From Chthoniobacterales bacterium (lineage in GTDB: Bacteria > Verrucomicrobiota > Verrucomicrobiia > Chthoniobacterales > UBA10450): DNA of 44,924 bases. Both the position numbers and the translations under genes were made by a program. A model generated the notes under the pieces. That model saw nothing but the letters and a program-made list of their open reading frames with translations. It was not told where the DNA came from and made no database searches. The stretch lies in NCBI GenBank assembly GCA_013815325.1, contig JACDGM010000027.1:1-44924 (forward strand). The letters run 5' to 3'. The stretch's first letter is position 1; the number at the start of each line of letters is the position of its first letter. Shown here one piece after another: positions 8,322-15,984 of the stretch.

Positions 8322-10334
8322 ATTGCAGATTTCCTTGACGCAGGCGACAAAAGCCGACGCCGTTTCAAGATCGAGAGCGTTTCCGTAGGCGCGCAGCTTG
8401 CCCATTCGGTTGGTAATCCCATGAGCCAGCGGGAATGTTCCGGATTCAACGGGCCTCCAGCTTGGCTCTCCGGCAGGATTTCGGCATAGGAGCCAATCAA
8501 CATCGCGCCATCTTTCTGCAATTTTCCCCTGATCGCATATTGCATCGTTTTCGTCTGTTCGACAATCGAGGTGACGGAGCGGTTGTTTCCCACCTGGTGC
8601 GTCCCACCACTGTTCACCGGCGACGTGGGGGTGTTCCAGCCCGCTAACCAGACCGCCCGGCCCAAGAGCGCGTTGATTTCCACGTTCGGACATTCCTGCC
8701 CGTCCTTCCAATCCCGTGTCGTCGTCGTCGGCCAGCCCGACAAAATATATCCGTTGACGGAGGTGCGCTTCGCCGAACCCCGCAGCGCACAAATCCGATG
8801 CCCCGACGGCAAATCCCAATGCTTCCAGGTCAAGCGATACAGTACCGAGCCATTCACGTCCGTCCTTGCTCGCAACTTGCTCGCTAATAACGACTGAAGG
8901 GCGACACTGCGCGATGAGGGCTTTCCAGACGGGGAAGAGGTGTCGGGCATCTTTGGTTCCTTCGCGTTTTCCGGCATTTGAGAATGGTTGGCAGTTGTGA
9001 ACGACAATTCCGTCCGCTGTGTAACTTTCGTCTCCGTCAACGGCGAGATTGTAGACGCGGGCCGCTTCACACGGCTCGACGGAGCGAACGAAACCAATGC
9101 CATGGCAGTCTCCGAACTGGAAAGATCGCGCTGTTTCATATGCAGTAACCCTGTAAAACGGACGCTCGGAAACGCGTCGGCCCTGAATGATATTAATCCG
9201 TTTCGGCGTGTGCTTGGTGATGCTAGCCGAGACGCGCTGCTGATTAAGAAGGACGCGTACACCGATAGCGAGCGCCCGAGATGTAGTCGTCCAGCGGGAG
9301 ACGGCTCCTTCTCTATGTCCGTCAGCTTCGAGGTAGCCGGACAGAAAAGCGGCACGGTACGGCTCGGGAGCGCCGTGCAGCCAAGCCGGAAGGCGTTTCT
9401 CGGTAGCTCCTGAACCGAAGTGACGATTGAGCCAACCGACAAGGGCCTTAGACCCGAATCGCGCGCGAGCCGTTGTCCTTTCGATAGATGGTGAGCAAGC
9501 CAACCAGGCTCCGCTTAGTATCTCGGCCAGGAGCGGCCCATCGCCCTTCGCCCCGCACAAAAATACACTATCTCGGCTCGTCCAGCCGTCCCCTACCCAG
9601 TAGCCTAGAAACCGCGCGAACCCGAGGGTCGTCGGGTCTGCCCCATCGCCGCCACGTACGTCGATCTCACCAGCATCCAAGGCTGCACGGCGACGTGCGC
9701 GTGCCTCGCTTTCGGATGCATAACGGCCAAGGTAGATCGTGCGGTCATTCTTCCATCCCGTCGCACGCCACCGCCCGCGATCAAACAACACGCCGCGTTC
9801 ATTCTCGACTGGCGGAATAGCCTGAACGGGAACCTCGGAGATGGTTCTCCAACGCTTGCCCGAGAGCTTGTCCGCCGGGGTCCACTCATCGTCACCCGTC
9901 AGGAACGGGTGAGACGGCGTAGCCTCAAGACCCCAATGCCCCTGCCCCCGCACACGCACAAGTGGCGAAACAGCCGAACCGGTGGCAGACACTCTCCGCC
10001 ACCGCGCACGATGTGTGAGCACGTCATCACCGACAAGAACATCCTCAATCGGCACATAGCCGCGCATCGTGAGCACAAGCGTTCCCGCTGGAAAGCAGGG
10101 AGCCGAACCGGTCCAGATCGGGCGATCGTCGGGCCATCCGTTCCGTCGCAGCGCAGCCGACCAGACCCCGATACCGGCAAACATATGAACCTGCGTAAAT
10201 CCCGCTAATTCATAAGGCTCGATATCTTGAATATCGCGCTCATCGACGACGCCCGGCGCGATATGCCCCGCTGCGATCAAATTGCGAAGCCATTGCGCCG
10301 AATAAGGGTCGTGCTCGTTGTAGAACGCGGTCAC
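8313..10334 (-). CDS. C5-cytosine DNA methyltransferase (Dcm-like) interrupted by an intein
   Basis: 673 residues before splicing, about 305 after. Motif I is [12 protein letters not shown] (near 51-62). Motif IV is SAP|CQPFS, split by the intein before the catalytic Cys. Motif VI is ISEQV, motif VIII is LRQRIYF and motif X is YGNAL. All key methyltransferase motifs are present, so the spliced enzyme should be active, probably protecting phage DNA from host restriction. The recognition domain between VIII and X is short. The GTG start at 10334 overlaps the upstream stop within a junction cassette. Confidence 0.92.
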   Translation of the reverse strand: MTAFYNEHDPYSAQWLRNLIAAGHIAPGVVDERDIQDIEPYELAGFTQVHMFAGIGVWSAALRRNGWPDDRPIWTGSAPCFPAGTLVLTMRGYVPIEDVLVGDDVLTHRARWRRVSATGSAVSPLVRVRGQGHWGLEATPSHPFLTGDDEWTPADKLSGKRWRTISEVPVQAIPPVENERGVLFDRGRWRATGWKNDRTIYLGRYASESEARARRRAALDAGEIDVRGGDGADPTTLGFARFLGYWVGDGWTSRDSVFLCGAKGDGPLLAEILSGAWLACSPSIERTTARARFGSKALVGWLNRHFGSGATEKRLPAWLHGAPEPYRAAFLSGYLEADGHREGAVSRWTTTSRALAIGVRVLLNQQRVSASITKHTPKRINIIQGRRVSERPFYRVTAYETARSFQFGDCHGIGFVRSVEPCEAARVYNLAVDGDESYTADGIVVHNCQPFSNAGKREGTKDARHLFPVWKALIAQCRPSVVISEQVASKDGREWLGTVSLDLEALGFAVGASDLCAAGFGEAHLRQRIYFVGLADDDDTGLEGRAGMSERGNQRALGPGGLVSGLEHPHVAGEQWWDAPGGKQPLRHLDCRTDENDAICDQGKIAERWRDVDWLLCRNPAGEPSWRPVESGTFPLAHGITNRMGKLRAYGNALDLETASAFVACVKEICNGI
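8994..10097 (-). mobile_element. LAGLIDADG intein at the methyltransferase catalytic cysteine (368 aa, class 1)
   Basis: Precursor residues 80-447. Block A is [10 protein letters not shown] with Cys1. Block B is EATPSHPFL. Two LAGLIDADG-type motifs, [10 protein letters not shown] (near 242-251) and [10 protein letters not shown] (near 330-339), mark a dodecapeptide homing endonuclease. Block F is [17 protein letters not shown] and block G is IVVHN. The +1 residue is the catalytic Cys of CQPFS, so the same thiol serves splicing and later methyl transfer. All splicing residues seem intact. Confidence 0.93.
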
Positions 10335-10346
10335 AGGTCATATTCC
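10331..10346 (-). promoter_or_regulatory. Junction cassette (PP-loop gene to methyltransferase)
   Basis: GGAATATGACCTGTGA. It supplies the codons EYDL and stop of the upstream gene, an SD-like GGTGGA and the overlapping GTG start of the methyltransferase. Confidence 0.75.
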
Positions 10347-11089
10347 ACCGGAGCCATGCGCTCGCGCCCCATTCTGTTAAGGCTGATTGTCGGCATTTTT
10401 CCCGTAGAAAAAACCGCGTGCAATTCGGCGAGCGATACGGGCCAACTATCGCGCCCTGGCGTTCGAAAGGTATAGCCTAATTCCTGTTCGATTGCGATTG
10501 CTCCCATGAAACTTTCGCGATTGTAAAACCACAATTCCCACCATTCGCCTATGCGTTGATGATAGCACCATTCGCAGTCTGTGCGATCCGGGCAGATAAT
10601 TCCAGCACGCGCAAGTTTTGCTTGCACCTCGGGCTCGCCCCATCCCCATTCGCGAAGAGGAAAACGCATTTCAACGCCAAATATATCATCATACGCTCCG
10701 CCGGCACGGCCCTCTTCGTCGGCCCGCAAACCTATATAGGATATGGTCGCGCCGAAAAGTGTCTGTTCTTTGAGCCATTGCCGATAAGGCTCGATTTTAA
10801 GCCTGCGAGTGCACCAGCGCGCCCGAAAATTTGGGAGCATCTTTTCTTCGCGGATCATGGCTTTGAGCGATCCGGCAATTACCGGAATTAATGAGGAACC
10901 GAGAATTTCGCCTAAATTGCGCCAGTGTGCAAACATTGCTGCGCTTTCGTTGCCGGTCGGGGTGCAAACAAAATTAAAAGGGATTTCGGGATGCCGTTCG
11001 CGAAGCTCAACAGCCATTGCGGTGCTGTCGTGCCCGCCCGACAAACCGACAACGTGCACGTTGCCCCATTGATCGCGCCGAGCGTTCAC
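10331..11089 (-). CDS. PP-loop ATPase of the PAPS reductase family
   Basis: 252 residues. The PP-loop is LSGGHDSTA (near residues 16-24), followed by FVCTPTGNE as in adenine nucleotide alpha hydrolases. C-terminal Cys and His/Trp groups (RWCTRR, CPDRTDCEWCYH) may bind metal or a cluster. Phage members are often annotated as PAPS reductase or sulfotransferase-like, but many act on other substrates such as nucleic acid modification, so the reaction is uncertain. Its place next to a methyltransferase is compatible with DNA modification, which is inference. The GTG start at 11089 overlaps the upstream stop and the C-terminus is EYDL, both parts of junction cassettes. Confidence 0.8.
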   Translation of the reverse strand: MNARRDQWGNVHVVGLSGGHDSTAMAVELRERHPEIPFNFVCTPTGNESAAMFAHWRNLGEILGSSLIPVIAGSLKAMIREEKMLPNFRARWCTRRLKIEPYRQWLKEQTLFGATISYIGLRADEEGRAGGAYDDIFGVEMRFPLREWGWGEPEVQAKLARAGIICPDRTDCEWCYHQRIGEWWELWFYNRESFMGAIAIEQELGYTFRTPGRDSWPVSLAELHAVFSTGKMPTISLNRMGRERMAPVEYDL

Positions 11090-11101
11090 AGGTCAAATTC
11101 C
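11086..11101 (-). promoter_or_regulatory. Junction cassette (79-aa gene to PP-loop gene)
   Basis: GGAATTTGACCTGTGA. The upstream protein ends EFDL; the GTG of GTGA starts the PP-loop gene. Confidence 0.75.
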
Positions 11102-11325
11102 ACCGGAGCCTTGGCCTCGATATCATCGGCCTTCATCACCGGAATCGGCCCGAGCCATCCGATAATTTGCCGGTTGGCAATATAGGTCGTATGCCAGCGC
11201 GAGCTGTGCCACGTCATGATGATCGGCTCCACCCAATCCTTCGCCTGCACCGCTTGGCATCGCACGAACGCGACATAGCGCCCGTCGATTTTCGGACTGC
11301 CTGTTTTGATATCGGTGGCGTTCAC
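11086..11325 (-). CDS. Small hypothetical protein, 79 aa, paralog of the next gene
   Basis: 79 residues from GTG 11325 (MNATDIKTGSPKIDGRYVAF...). The pattern is DGRYVAF, aromatic residues around IMTWHSSRWH, then IIGWLGPIPVMK and a terminal EFDL. The neighbour at 11322-11558 has the same order (ENGIYAAR, WHKGEWWH, IGPLPVIS), so they look like tandem paralogs. A longer ORF reading in this frame (to 11565) is only a shadow of the upstream gene. Function unknown. The spacing of Trp and His suggests a compact beta fold. Confidence 0.75.
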   Translation of the reverse strand: MNATDIKTGSPKIDGRYVAFVRCQAVQAKDWVEPIIMTWHSSRWHTTYIANRQIIGWLGPIPVMKADDIEAKAPVEFDL

Positions 11326-11337
11326 AGGTCGTACTCC
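11322..11337 (-). promoter_or_regulatory. Junction cassette (78-aa gene to 79-aa gene)
   Basis: GGAGTACGACCTGTGA. EYDL and stop overlap the GTG start at 11325; GGAG is the SD. Confidence 0.75.
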
Positions 11338-11558
11338 ATAACAGGTTTTCCGTTGAGCGGCGGCTTTGTATAGTCCTTGCTGATCACGGGCAGCGGACCG
11401 ATATGCGCATCGATTTCCGCGTTGAATGGCCATTGCGCGACTTTGCCGGTGTGCCACCATTCGCCTTTGTGCCATTCCAGAATTCGCCAGCCATACCATT
11501 GCCGAGCGGCGTAAATTCCGTTTTCGGTCGGGTTCCCAAGCGTTGCCTCGATTTTCAC
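11322..11558 (-). CDS. Small hypothetical protein, 78 aa, paralog of the previous gene
   Basis: 78 residues from GTG 11558 (MKIEATLGNPTENGIYAARQ...), rich in Trp (WYGWRILEWHKGEWWH), with IGPLPVIS near residue 54 and a terminal EYDL. It shares its layout with the 79-aa gene downstream and probably arose by duplication. Start and stop both lie in junction cassettes. No family is recognised. Confidence 0.75.
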   Translation of the reverse strand: MKIEATLGNPTENGIYAARQWYGWRILEWHKGEWWHTGKVAQWPFNAEIDAHIGPLPVISKDYTKPPLNGKPVMEYDL

Positions 11559-11570
11559 AAGTCATACTCC
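11555..11570 (-). promoter_or_regulatory. Junction cassette (MerR-like gene to 78-aa gene)
   Basis: GGAGTATGACTTGTGA, one change from the consensus. The upstream protein ends REYDL; GTG 11558 starts the next gene. Confidence 0.75.
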
Positions 11571-11899
11571 CGCAACGGTGCCTTGCTGATCAGTGGCGCC
11601 GGCAATTGTTCGGCAAGCCGGGCGGCGGCGCGGATTTGATCGGACAGGCGGACTGTCAGCGCCTCATAGATTTCAGGATCGACGTGGTAGGTTTCGAGCA
11701 TTTCCTTAATCTCGGCGAGCTTCCATCCGCCAAACTGCGCAGCGGCAATGATGCGCGCGCGGTCAATCTGATCGTCGGTGAATTGCCGCGTGTCGCCGCT
11801 CGATCGCGTGACGACGCCAAGCAATCCTTCGTCCTCCCAAAAGCGGACGCCTCGGCGCGTTGTCCCGCCGGCGCGGCACATATCGTCAACGGTGTGCAT
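11555..11899 (-). CDS. MerR-like DNA-binding regulator, 114 aa
   Basis: 114 residues. The N-terminal winged helix is MerR-like: TVDDMCRAGGTTRRGVRFWEDEGLLG, then DTRQFTDDQIDRARIIAAAQFGGWKLAEIKEML. A short helical tail follows instead of an effector domain, and the C-terminus is EYDL. The start is ATG 11899 with GGAGG nine bases upstream; it overlaps the end of the preceding gene by 14 bases. It could bind the 17-bp dyads of the control region (18727-19132), but this link is inference. Confidence 0.82.
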   Translation of the reverse strand: MHTVDDMCRAGGTTRRGVRFWEDEGLLGVVTRSSGDTRQFTDDQIDRARIIAAAQFGGWKLAEIKEMLETYHVDPEIYEALTVRLSDQIRAAARLAEQLPAPLISKAPLREYDL

Positions 11900-12266
11900 T
11901 TTCAAATTCCTCCGCACGGTGCGTCTGTTCGACTACAAAATATTCCACGCCGTCCCTTGTGAAATACGGGAGCTTGGCGAATTTCAATTCGTTCGCCAGC
12001 CGTGCCGGCGATTTTGGTTTTCCCGGCCGATCGACCGCGCCTAGCGCAGCCTCTAGCATGGGGAAAATCGGGGCTAGCTCCCGAGCGGTATAGAACGGAC
12101 GGACCTGCCACAAGGGCAGAAAAGCCTTAACGGCGGCGGCGTCCGGGCCGATGGCCTTTTCCGCCCACGCCTCGACCATCGCTTTCCATTGCGCGACGAT
12201 ACCAGGCTGGTTTCCGTTAAGTCGCATTTTGTTGACGACTTGATAGGTCGGGGTGTTCCACGTCAC
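11886..12266 (-). CDS. Hypothetical protein, 126 aa, next to primase-helicase
   Basis: 126 residues (MTWNTPTYQVVNKMRLNG...), predicted mainly helical, with FLPLWQVRPFYTARELAPIFPMLEAALG in the middle and KLPYFTRDGVEYFVVEQTH near the end. It starts at GTG 12266 inside a junction cassette directly after the primase-helicase. Its C-terminal codons contain the SD of the MerR-like gene. No family is recognised. The short beta hairpin YFTRDGVEYFVV recalls a wing of a DNA-binding domain, which is only a suggestion. Confidence 0.72.
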   Translation of the reverse strand: MTWNTPTYQVVNKMRLNGNQPGIVAQWKAMVEAWAEKAIGPDAAAVKAFLPLWQVRPFYTARELAPIFPMLEAALGAVDRPGKPKSPARLANELKFAKLPYFTRDGVEYFVVEQTHRAEEFENAHR

Positions 12267-12278
12267 AGGTCATACTCC
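12263..12278 (-). promoter_or_regulatory. Junction cassette (primase-helicase to 126-aa gene)
   Basis: GGAGTATGACCTGTGA, preceded by CA to give a good SD (AGGAG) eight bases from the GTG start. The upstream protein ends QEYDL. Confidence 0.78.
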
Positions 12279-14170
12279 TGCTTTGGGATTCGGTAGATAT
12301 TGGAATTCGGTCGCAGGAAAGTTAGGTCGTTATTTTTCAGCAAGGCGGCGCGCACCTTGTCATGCGGCACGTTGTATTTGCTCGTGATCGTTTGCACGAC
12401 GATCGCCGTGGACGTGGACCTGTCCGGGCAACCTTCCAGAATTTTCGAAACCTCTTCCACGCTGGCCCAATCGTTGCGCGGGATGCCCGCTTTTTGCTCG
12501 ATCGCATCGGGCTCGTTTTCCGTGCGGTTGAGCACGATCGAAGCGCCGATTTTCTCCACGTCGAAATAAAACAATTGTGGAGGAATATCCACCTCTTTGA
12601 GCTTCACAACCCGCATACTTGTCCCGTTTTGGGTTTTCTTCAGCGAGTGAACGGCTTCCGCGTTATCGATCAAAACTTGCGTGCCGCGCAGCCCCTTCGA
12701 TTGATCCTTGCCGGTGTGGCCTATCCCCAAAACGAAAGCGCCGTAGTGCGCCGCCATTTCCTCGCAATGCTTCAGGATCAGCTTGCCGTCATTGGACGAA
12801 TTTTCGTCCATCCCGGTCATCATTCGGGTTAGGGTGTCGATCACGATAAAGGATGGTTGCGCGTTCATGGCTAGCAGCCCGTCGCGAATCTCCTGCCACC
12901 CTTCCGTATCTGAATAATTCGGCACGCCCGGCACGATGATAAAATCCGCGTCGTCGGGATTGACGTTGTGTTTTTCGCACCATGCGTCAACGCGCTCCGA
13001 TCGCAGCGCATAGGAGCTTTCGCCGGCGAGAAACAAAACCGTATGCTTAACCGGCGGCGCGTTCCACTGGCCGGCGATACCGTGCGCGAGACACAGTGCC
13101 CAATCGAGCGCGAGGAAAGTCTTATAGGTGCCACTCAAGCCGTAAAGGATGCCGGCGCCAGTGTCGGGCACGAAACCGGGGATCAGCCATTTCGCCGGCC
13201 GCACGTCTTTGCGCGCGTCGTGAAGCCACATGGGGGCGAAGCGCGAGCGGCGCGGCGGCGGCTCGAATTCCTGCCCGACGAACGCCGCGAAAGCGTCCTC
13301 ATTTGCCTGAAAACCTTTTACGCCGCCTTTGGTATCTTCTCCGTATTCCGCTGCGTTGCGGATGCCGGCTTCCAATTCCCATTCATCCCACGGCGGCGAG
13401 CAAGCCGGGTTCCAATGCTCCCCCATAAGGTCGAACGCCATGCCCGGCGAAATCGCTTTATCCAGGATGGATGCGGCAACTTGAAAAAGCGTGTTGTTTC
13501 CACCGGCACCTTGGACCGATACGCGGCCGTTCGCCACGTAACCTTTTAACAGGTCGATCGCCCATTGCACGTTGCGCGGCTTGTCCGCGTCCGGGTTGCG
13601 ATCGAGCCCTAGCGTGTCCGTCTTTTTCCGCTCCGGCACGATCGCCGCCACATAGGACGGGAGCGGCGCCACCGTTCCGCCGGGCAGAGCTTCATAGCTG
13701 CCCTTGTCGGTGCGCGAGCCGGGCAGGACGACATAGCCGCCGCTGATAATTTCGCCGTCTTTCAGGATGCCGCCACGGGTGTCGATCCCCTCGGCGATGC
13801 GGCTTGCGGTACTCGGTCCCTCGCCACGGAAATAGATGTGCAAGCCGCCGCGCGGCGTCCGCACCTGAAAAGCATTATCCACGGCCACCCGGATAGCGGG
13901 ATCGCGCTCTAGGAGCTTCGCCCACCAGTCGAGCCCGGCCGGATCGATATCGAAAACGAAAATCCCGCTAAGGCCACAAGCAACCGCCCAATTGAAATCA
14001 GGGTTAATGCGCTGCCACGCGGCAATCTGCTCGGGATCGTCGCTTGCCTCTTTCCACCCGTTCGTCGTCGCTGGCAGCTTGCCACCGGGCACGATCGGGA
14101 ATACTTTGACACCGCGTAACTGATCCGGTAAAGACTGCAATTGCCGCTCCCAAAAGTGGCGTCCACCCAA
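12263..14170 (-). CDS. Bifunctional primase-polymerase / RepA-like AAA helicase
   Basis: About 635 residues. The N-terminal prim-pol domain has FPIVPGGKLPATTNGW, the metal site VFDID (near 72-76) and TPRGGLHIYF. The C-terminal ATPase (AAA_25/RepA type) has Walker A GLSGTYKT, Walker B FIVIDTLTR and GIGHTGKD. A winged-helix-like tail and EYDL close the protein. It should prime and unwind DNA for the phage PolA. The start is uncertain: TTG 14170 has no clear SD, whereas TTG 14140 has GGGAG six bases upstream and would give 625 residues. An inverted repeat lies immediately upstream. Confidence 0.9.
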   Translation of the reverse strand: MGGRHFWERQLQSLPDQLRGVKVFPIVPGGKLPATTNGWKEASDDPEQIAAWQRINPDFNWAVACGLSGIFVFDIDPAGLDWWAKLLERDPAIRVAVDNAFQVRTPRGGLHIYFRGEGPSTASRIAEGIDTRGGILKDGEIISGGYVVLPGSRTDKGSYEALPGGTVAPLPSYVAAIVPERKKTDTLGLDRNPDADKPRNVQWAIDLLKGYVANGRVSVQGAGGNNTLFQVAASILDKAISPGMAFDLMGEHWNPACSPPWDEWELEAGIRNAAEYGEDTKGGVKGFQANEDAFAAFVGQEFEPPPRRSRFAPMWLHDARKDVRPAKWLIPGFVPDTGAGILYGLSGTYKTFLALDWALCLAHGIAGQWNAPPVKHTVLFLAGESSYALRSERVDAWCEKHNVNPDDADFIIVPGVPNYSDTEGWQEIRDGLLAMNAQPSFIVIDTLTRMMTGMDENSSNDGKLILKHCEEMAAHYGAFVLGIGHTGKDQSKGLRGTQVLIDNAEAVHSLKKTQNGTSMRVVKLKEVDIPPQLFYFDVEKIGASIVLNRTENEPDAIEQKAGIPRNDWASVEEVSKILEGCPDRSTSTAIVVQTITSKYNVPHDKVRAALLKNNDLTFLRPNSNIYRIPKQEYDL

Positions 14171-14171
14171 G

Positions 14172-14204
14172 CCCCGATGCGCCCGTCAGCGCGTCGGGGT
14201 TTTT
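14172..14204 (+). terminator. Intrinsic terminator-like hairpin facing the plus strand
   Basis: CCCCGATGCG and CGCGTCGGGG form a 10-bp stem with an 8-base loop, followed by TTTTT on the plus strand. No plus-strand gene lies upstream, so it would stop antisense transcription. On the minus strand it is a leader hairpin just before the primase-helicase start. Confidence 0.55.
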
Positions 14205-14214
14205 CTATATCACG

Positions 14215-14466
14215 TTACGGAATGTTCCCGCCTCGAAAGAGCGGTGTAACCCTCACGCGGCTAATCCGCAAGCCACAGCATATCGTGGCCTGGTAGTGCG
14301 GGCACCCACTAGGTGATGTGTCCTGCGGGCGGTGATCCGCGAGAGCCCGATAATAGCGCCACGCTCCGCCGCGCGATTGCTTGCGGAACAGGTCCGAATT
14401 CGTGAAGCCACCGAGACTATACCATTCGACTTTGGTTATCCGCTCTTTTTTGATTTTCTGGCACAT
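14215..14466 (-). CDS. Small hypothetical protein, 83 aa (WYSLGGF type)
   Basis: 83 residues beginning MCQKIKKERITKVEWYSLGG and continuing FTNSDLFRKQSRGGAWRYYRAL. The pattern W-x-L-G-G-F with a later Trp-Arg-Tyr-Tyr resembles small phage proteins of unknown role that I have seen without a firm name. The start is ATG 14466, two bases after the stop of the 53-aa gene, with AGGGA about nine bases upstream. The Cys/His-rich tail (GCPHYQATICC) could bind metal. Confidence 0.65.
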   Translation of the reverse strand: MCQKIKKERITKVEWYSLGGFTNSDLFRKQSRGGAWRYYRALADHRPQDTSPSGCPHYQATICCGLRISRVRVTPLFRGGNIP

Positions 14467-14468
14467 TG

Positions 14469-14630
14469 TCAATATTCCCTATAAGTAGGTTTGCCTGCGA
14501 CATAGGTCACAATCGCCCATTCGCTTTCCGCCGTTAATGTGCGTTCGGCGCGGTAGCTGCGCCCTTTTAATTGCGCAGCAGACAAAGCGTTACGACCCGC
14601 TGTGAAGCGTTCAGCGTCCTTGCGGCTCAT
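14469..14630 (-). CDS. Small hypothetical protein, 53 aa
   Basis: I translated this ORF by hand: 53 residues beginning MSRKDAERFTAGRNALSA and ending VAGKPTYREY. Its ATG at 14630 overlaps the stop of the 235-aa gene as ATGA, and its TGA ends two bases before the next start, so it fits the operon exactly. It is small and basic and has no recognised family. Confidence 0.65.
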   Translation of the reverse strand: MSRKDAERFTAGRNALSAAQLKGRSYRAERTLTAESEWAIVTYVAGKPTYREY

Positions 14631-15334
14631 GCCTCGCTCTCAACGACTTCGGTGCAAGTCGCTTCGCCGTTGCCATAGGACAGGCGGAATTCCTGCCCTT
14701 CATAATCGACCGACTTAACCGCATCGCCTACCGCGTCGCGGATCGCCACGAAAAGTGAGTGACCGGCGAACCCATCGCCGAAACGCTTTTCGGCCTTGCG
14801 GAAGCCGGCGCGCATACGATGGAGCGCCAGCGTCAAATAGGTTTCGAAAATTTCGTGAAGCTCCGGGCTCCATCCGTTCGCGTCTTCACCTTCCGAGCCG
14901 TTCCCCATATTGTTATATTCGCGCGGGATATCCCGGCGCGCGATTTCGATTATCTCGGCGAAATCCTCGTCATAAAGGTGCGGGCGCGAACCGACCAACA
15001 AACCGCCGGGACCGTTGTTAGGGTCCGTTTCGTATTCGGAAAACATGCGCGTCACCTCGCTAGCAACATTGCTTTGCGCGCTGTGAAAGCTAGGCCGGCG
15101 CGAAGCCATATCGCCGTGACGGCCGCGCACTTGCCAAATTGCGCCTAGCGCCTCCAATTCATCCCAAACGGCGCCCATAGGCTCCGTTCCGTTTTGATGC
15201 TCTAGGATATCGTGCGCAATTAGCGTGCCGTCGCGATCGGCCATAAGGCTTTCGAAATCGGGTTGCCCCTTGATGATCAAGCCGGGCGCCGTGTCGTATT
15301 CGTCGGCCGCTGCGATTAGTCTAATGTGTCGCAT
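14627..15334 (-). CDS. Hypothetical protein, 235 aa
   Basis: 235 residues, acidic overall. The sequence includes HDILEHQNGTEPMGAVWDELEALGAIW and a later helical region (ELHEIFETYLTLALHRMRAGFRKAEKRFG). The pattern H-D-x2-E-H in the first third resembles a metal-binding helix, but I cannot place the family. The ATG at 15334 has GGAG six bases upstream. A 17-bp dyad of the control-region type lies 31 bp before it (15365-15381), so this gene may be a target of the phage regulator. Confidence 0.72.
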   Translation of the reverse strand: MRHIRLIAAADEYDTAPGLIIKGQPDFESLMADRDGTLIAHDILEHQNGTEPMGAVWDELEALGAIWQVRGRHGDMASRRPSFHSAQSNVASEVTRMFSEYETDPNNGPGGLLVGSRPHLYDEDFAEIIEIARRDIPREYNNMGNGSEGEDANGWSPELHEIFETYLTLALHRMRAGFRKAEKRFGDGFAGHSLFVAIRDAVGDAVKSVDYEGQEFRLSYGNGEATCTEVVESEA

Positions 15335-15364
15335 TTTTCACTCCATTGAAAGCGGGTTGATGAA

Positions 15365-15381
15365 TGTTACCTTACGTCACA
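15365..15381. promoter_or_regulatory. Operator-like 17-bp dyad
   Basis: TGTTACC-TTA-CGTCACA. It differs from the dyad at 18935-18951 in one arm base. It overlaps the stop of the MerR-like gene and precedes the 235-aa gene. Confidence 0.5.
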
Positions 15382-15970
15382 AATCGAAAGATGCAAGCGA
15401 ATTCTCGCGCTTTTGAAAATAATTTATCACGCTGCGCCCATAGGCGCCCGGCACGCTCTGCCAATATGGGTGGAAAGATTCGAGTCGACGGACATTCATT
15501 AGCGCAAGCGAAATCTTTTTGCCTAGCGTTTCGCGCTGCCCTGGCACGAGTGGGAGCAACAATCGTGTTGCAACCCAATAGTGCGAAACCGGCTCGCTTG
15601 GTAAAATTCCCGTCAACCAATCTGCCAGGGTTTGCGCTGCGCTGGCGTCCGCGCCGGCCGCGTCGCTGATAACTGCTAGAGCCTCAATAGGCGCCACGGT
15701 CCCAGCCACGTCACCAAGCGCCGCAATCTGCTCGCGTGCTCGCGCTTCATACTTGCGCAGATCATACAGCGCGGCCGGCTTGTCGATTAGCTCCACGAGT
15801 AGCGCAGCGCTCAATTGCTGATTACGCATAAGCAAAAAACGAATTTCCGCCGCGCGCGGATGCTCATCGCTGTCATCGTCCGGATCAAACGCGATTAGCT
15901 TTAGCTTTTCTAGCTTGCGCAGAGCACGGATCGAAACGCCTGATTTTGTCGCCACGTCATGAATATTCAT
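15377..15970 (-). CDS. MerR-like regulator, 197 aa
   Basis: 197 residues. The N-terminal helix-turn-helix (MNIHDVATKSGVSIRALRKLEKLKLI) is MerR-like, followed by a long helical C-terminal region of unknown function, longer than a bare MerR DNA-binding domain. ATG 15970 overlaps the upstream stop as ATGA inside a type II junction repeat (GGGAAGATAATTTATGAA). The C-terminus is SFDL. It is a second candidate reader of the 17-bp dyads, one of which touches its own 3' end. Confidence 0.75.
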   Translation of the reverse strand: MNIHDVATKSGVSIRALRKLEKLKLIAFDPDDDSDEHPRAAEIRFLLMRNQQLSAALLVELIDKPAALYDLRKYEARAREQIAALGDVAGTVAPIEALAVISDAAGADASAAQTLADWLTGILPSEPVSHYWVATRLLLPLVPGQRETLGKKISLALMNVRRLESFHPYWQSVPGAYGRSVINYFQKRENSLASFDL

Positions 15971-15984
15971 AAATTATCTTCCCA
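15967..15984 (-). promoter_or_regulatory. Type II junction repeat, copy 1
   Basis: GGGAAGATAATTTATGA(A). GGGAAG is the SD and ATGA the overlapping start and stop. The upstream protein reads it as EDNL. Identical over 18 bases to the copy at 16284-16301, where the upstream frame differs. Confidence 0.65.

Noticed and set aside
8306-9442. 378-codon ORF ending in MEYDL
   Set aside because: Out-of-frame reading of the methyltransferase and its intein. It ends in EYDL only because the junction cassette lies there, which helped show that the cassette acts as nucleic acid.
11326-11565. N-terminal extension of the 79-aa gene
   Set aside because: The extra 80 codons only mirror the adjacent gene in another frame; the GTG in the junction cassette is the better start.
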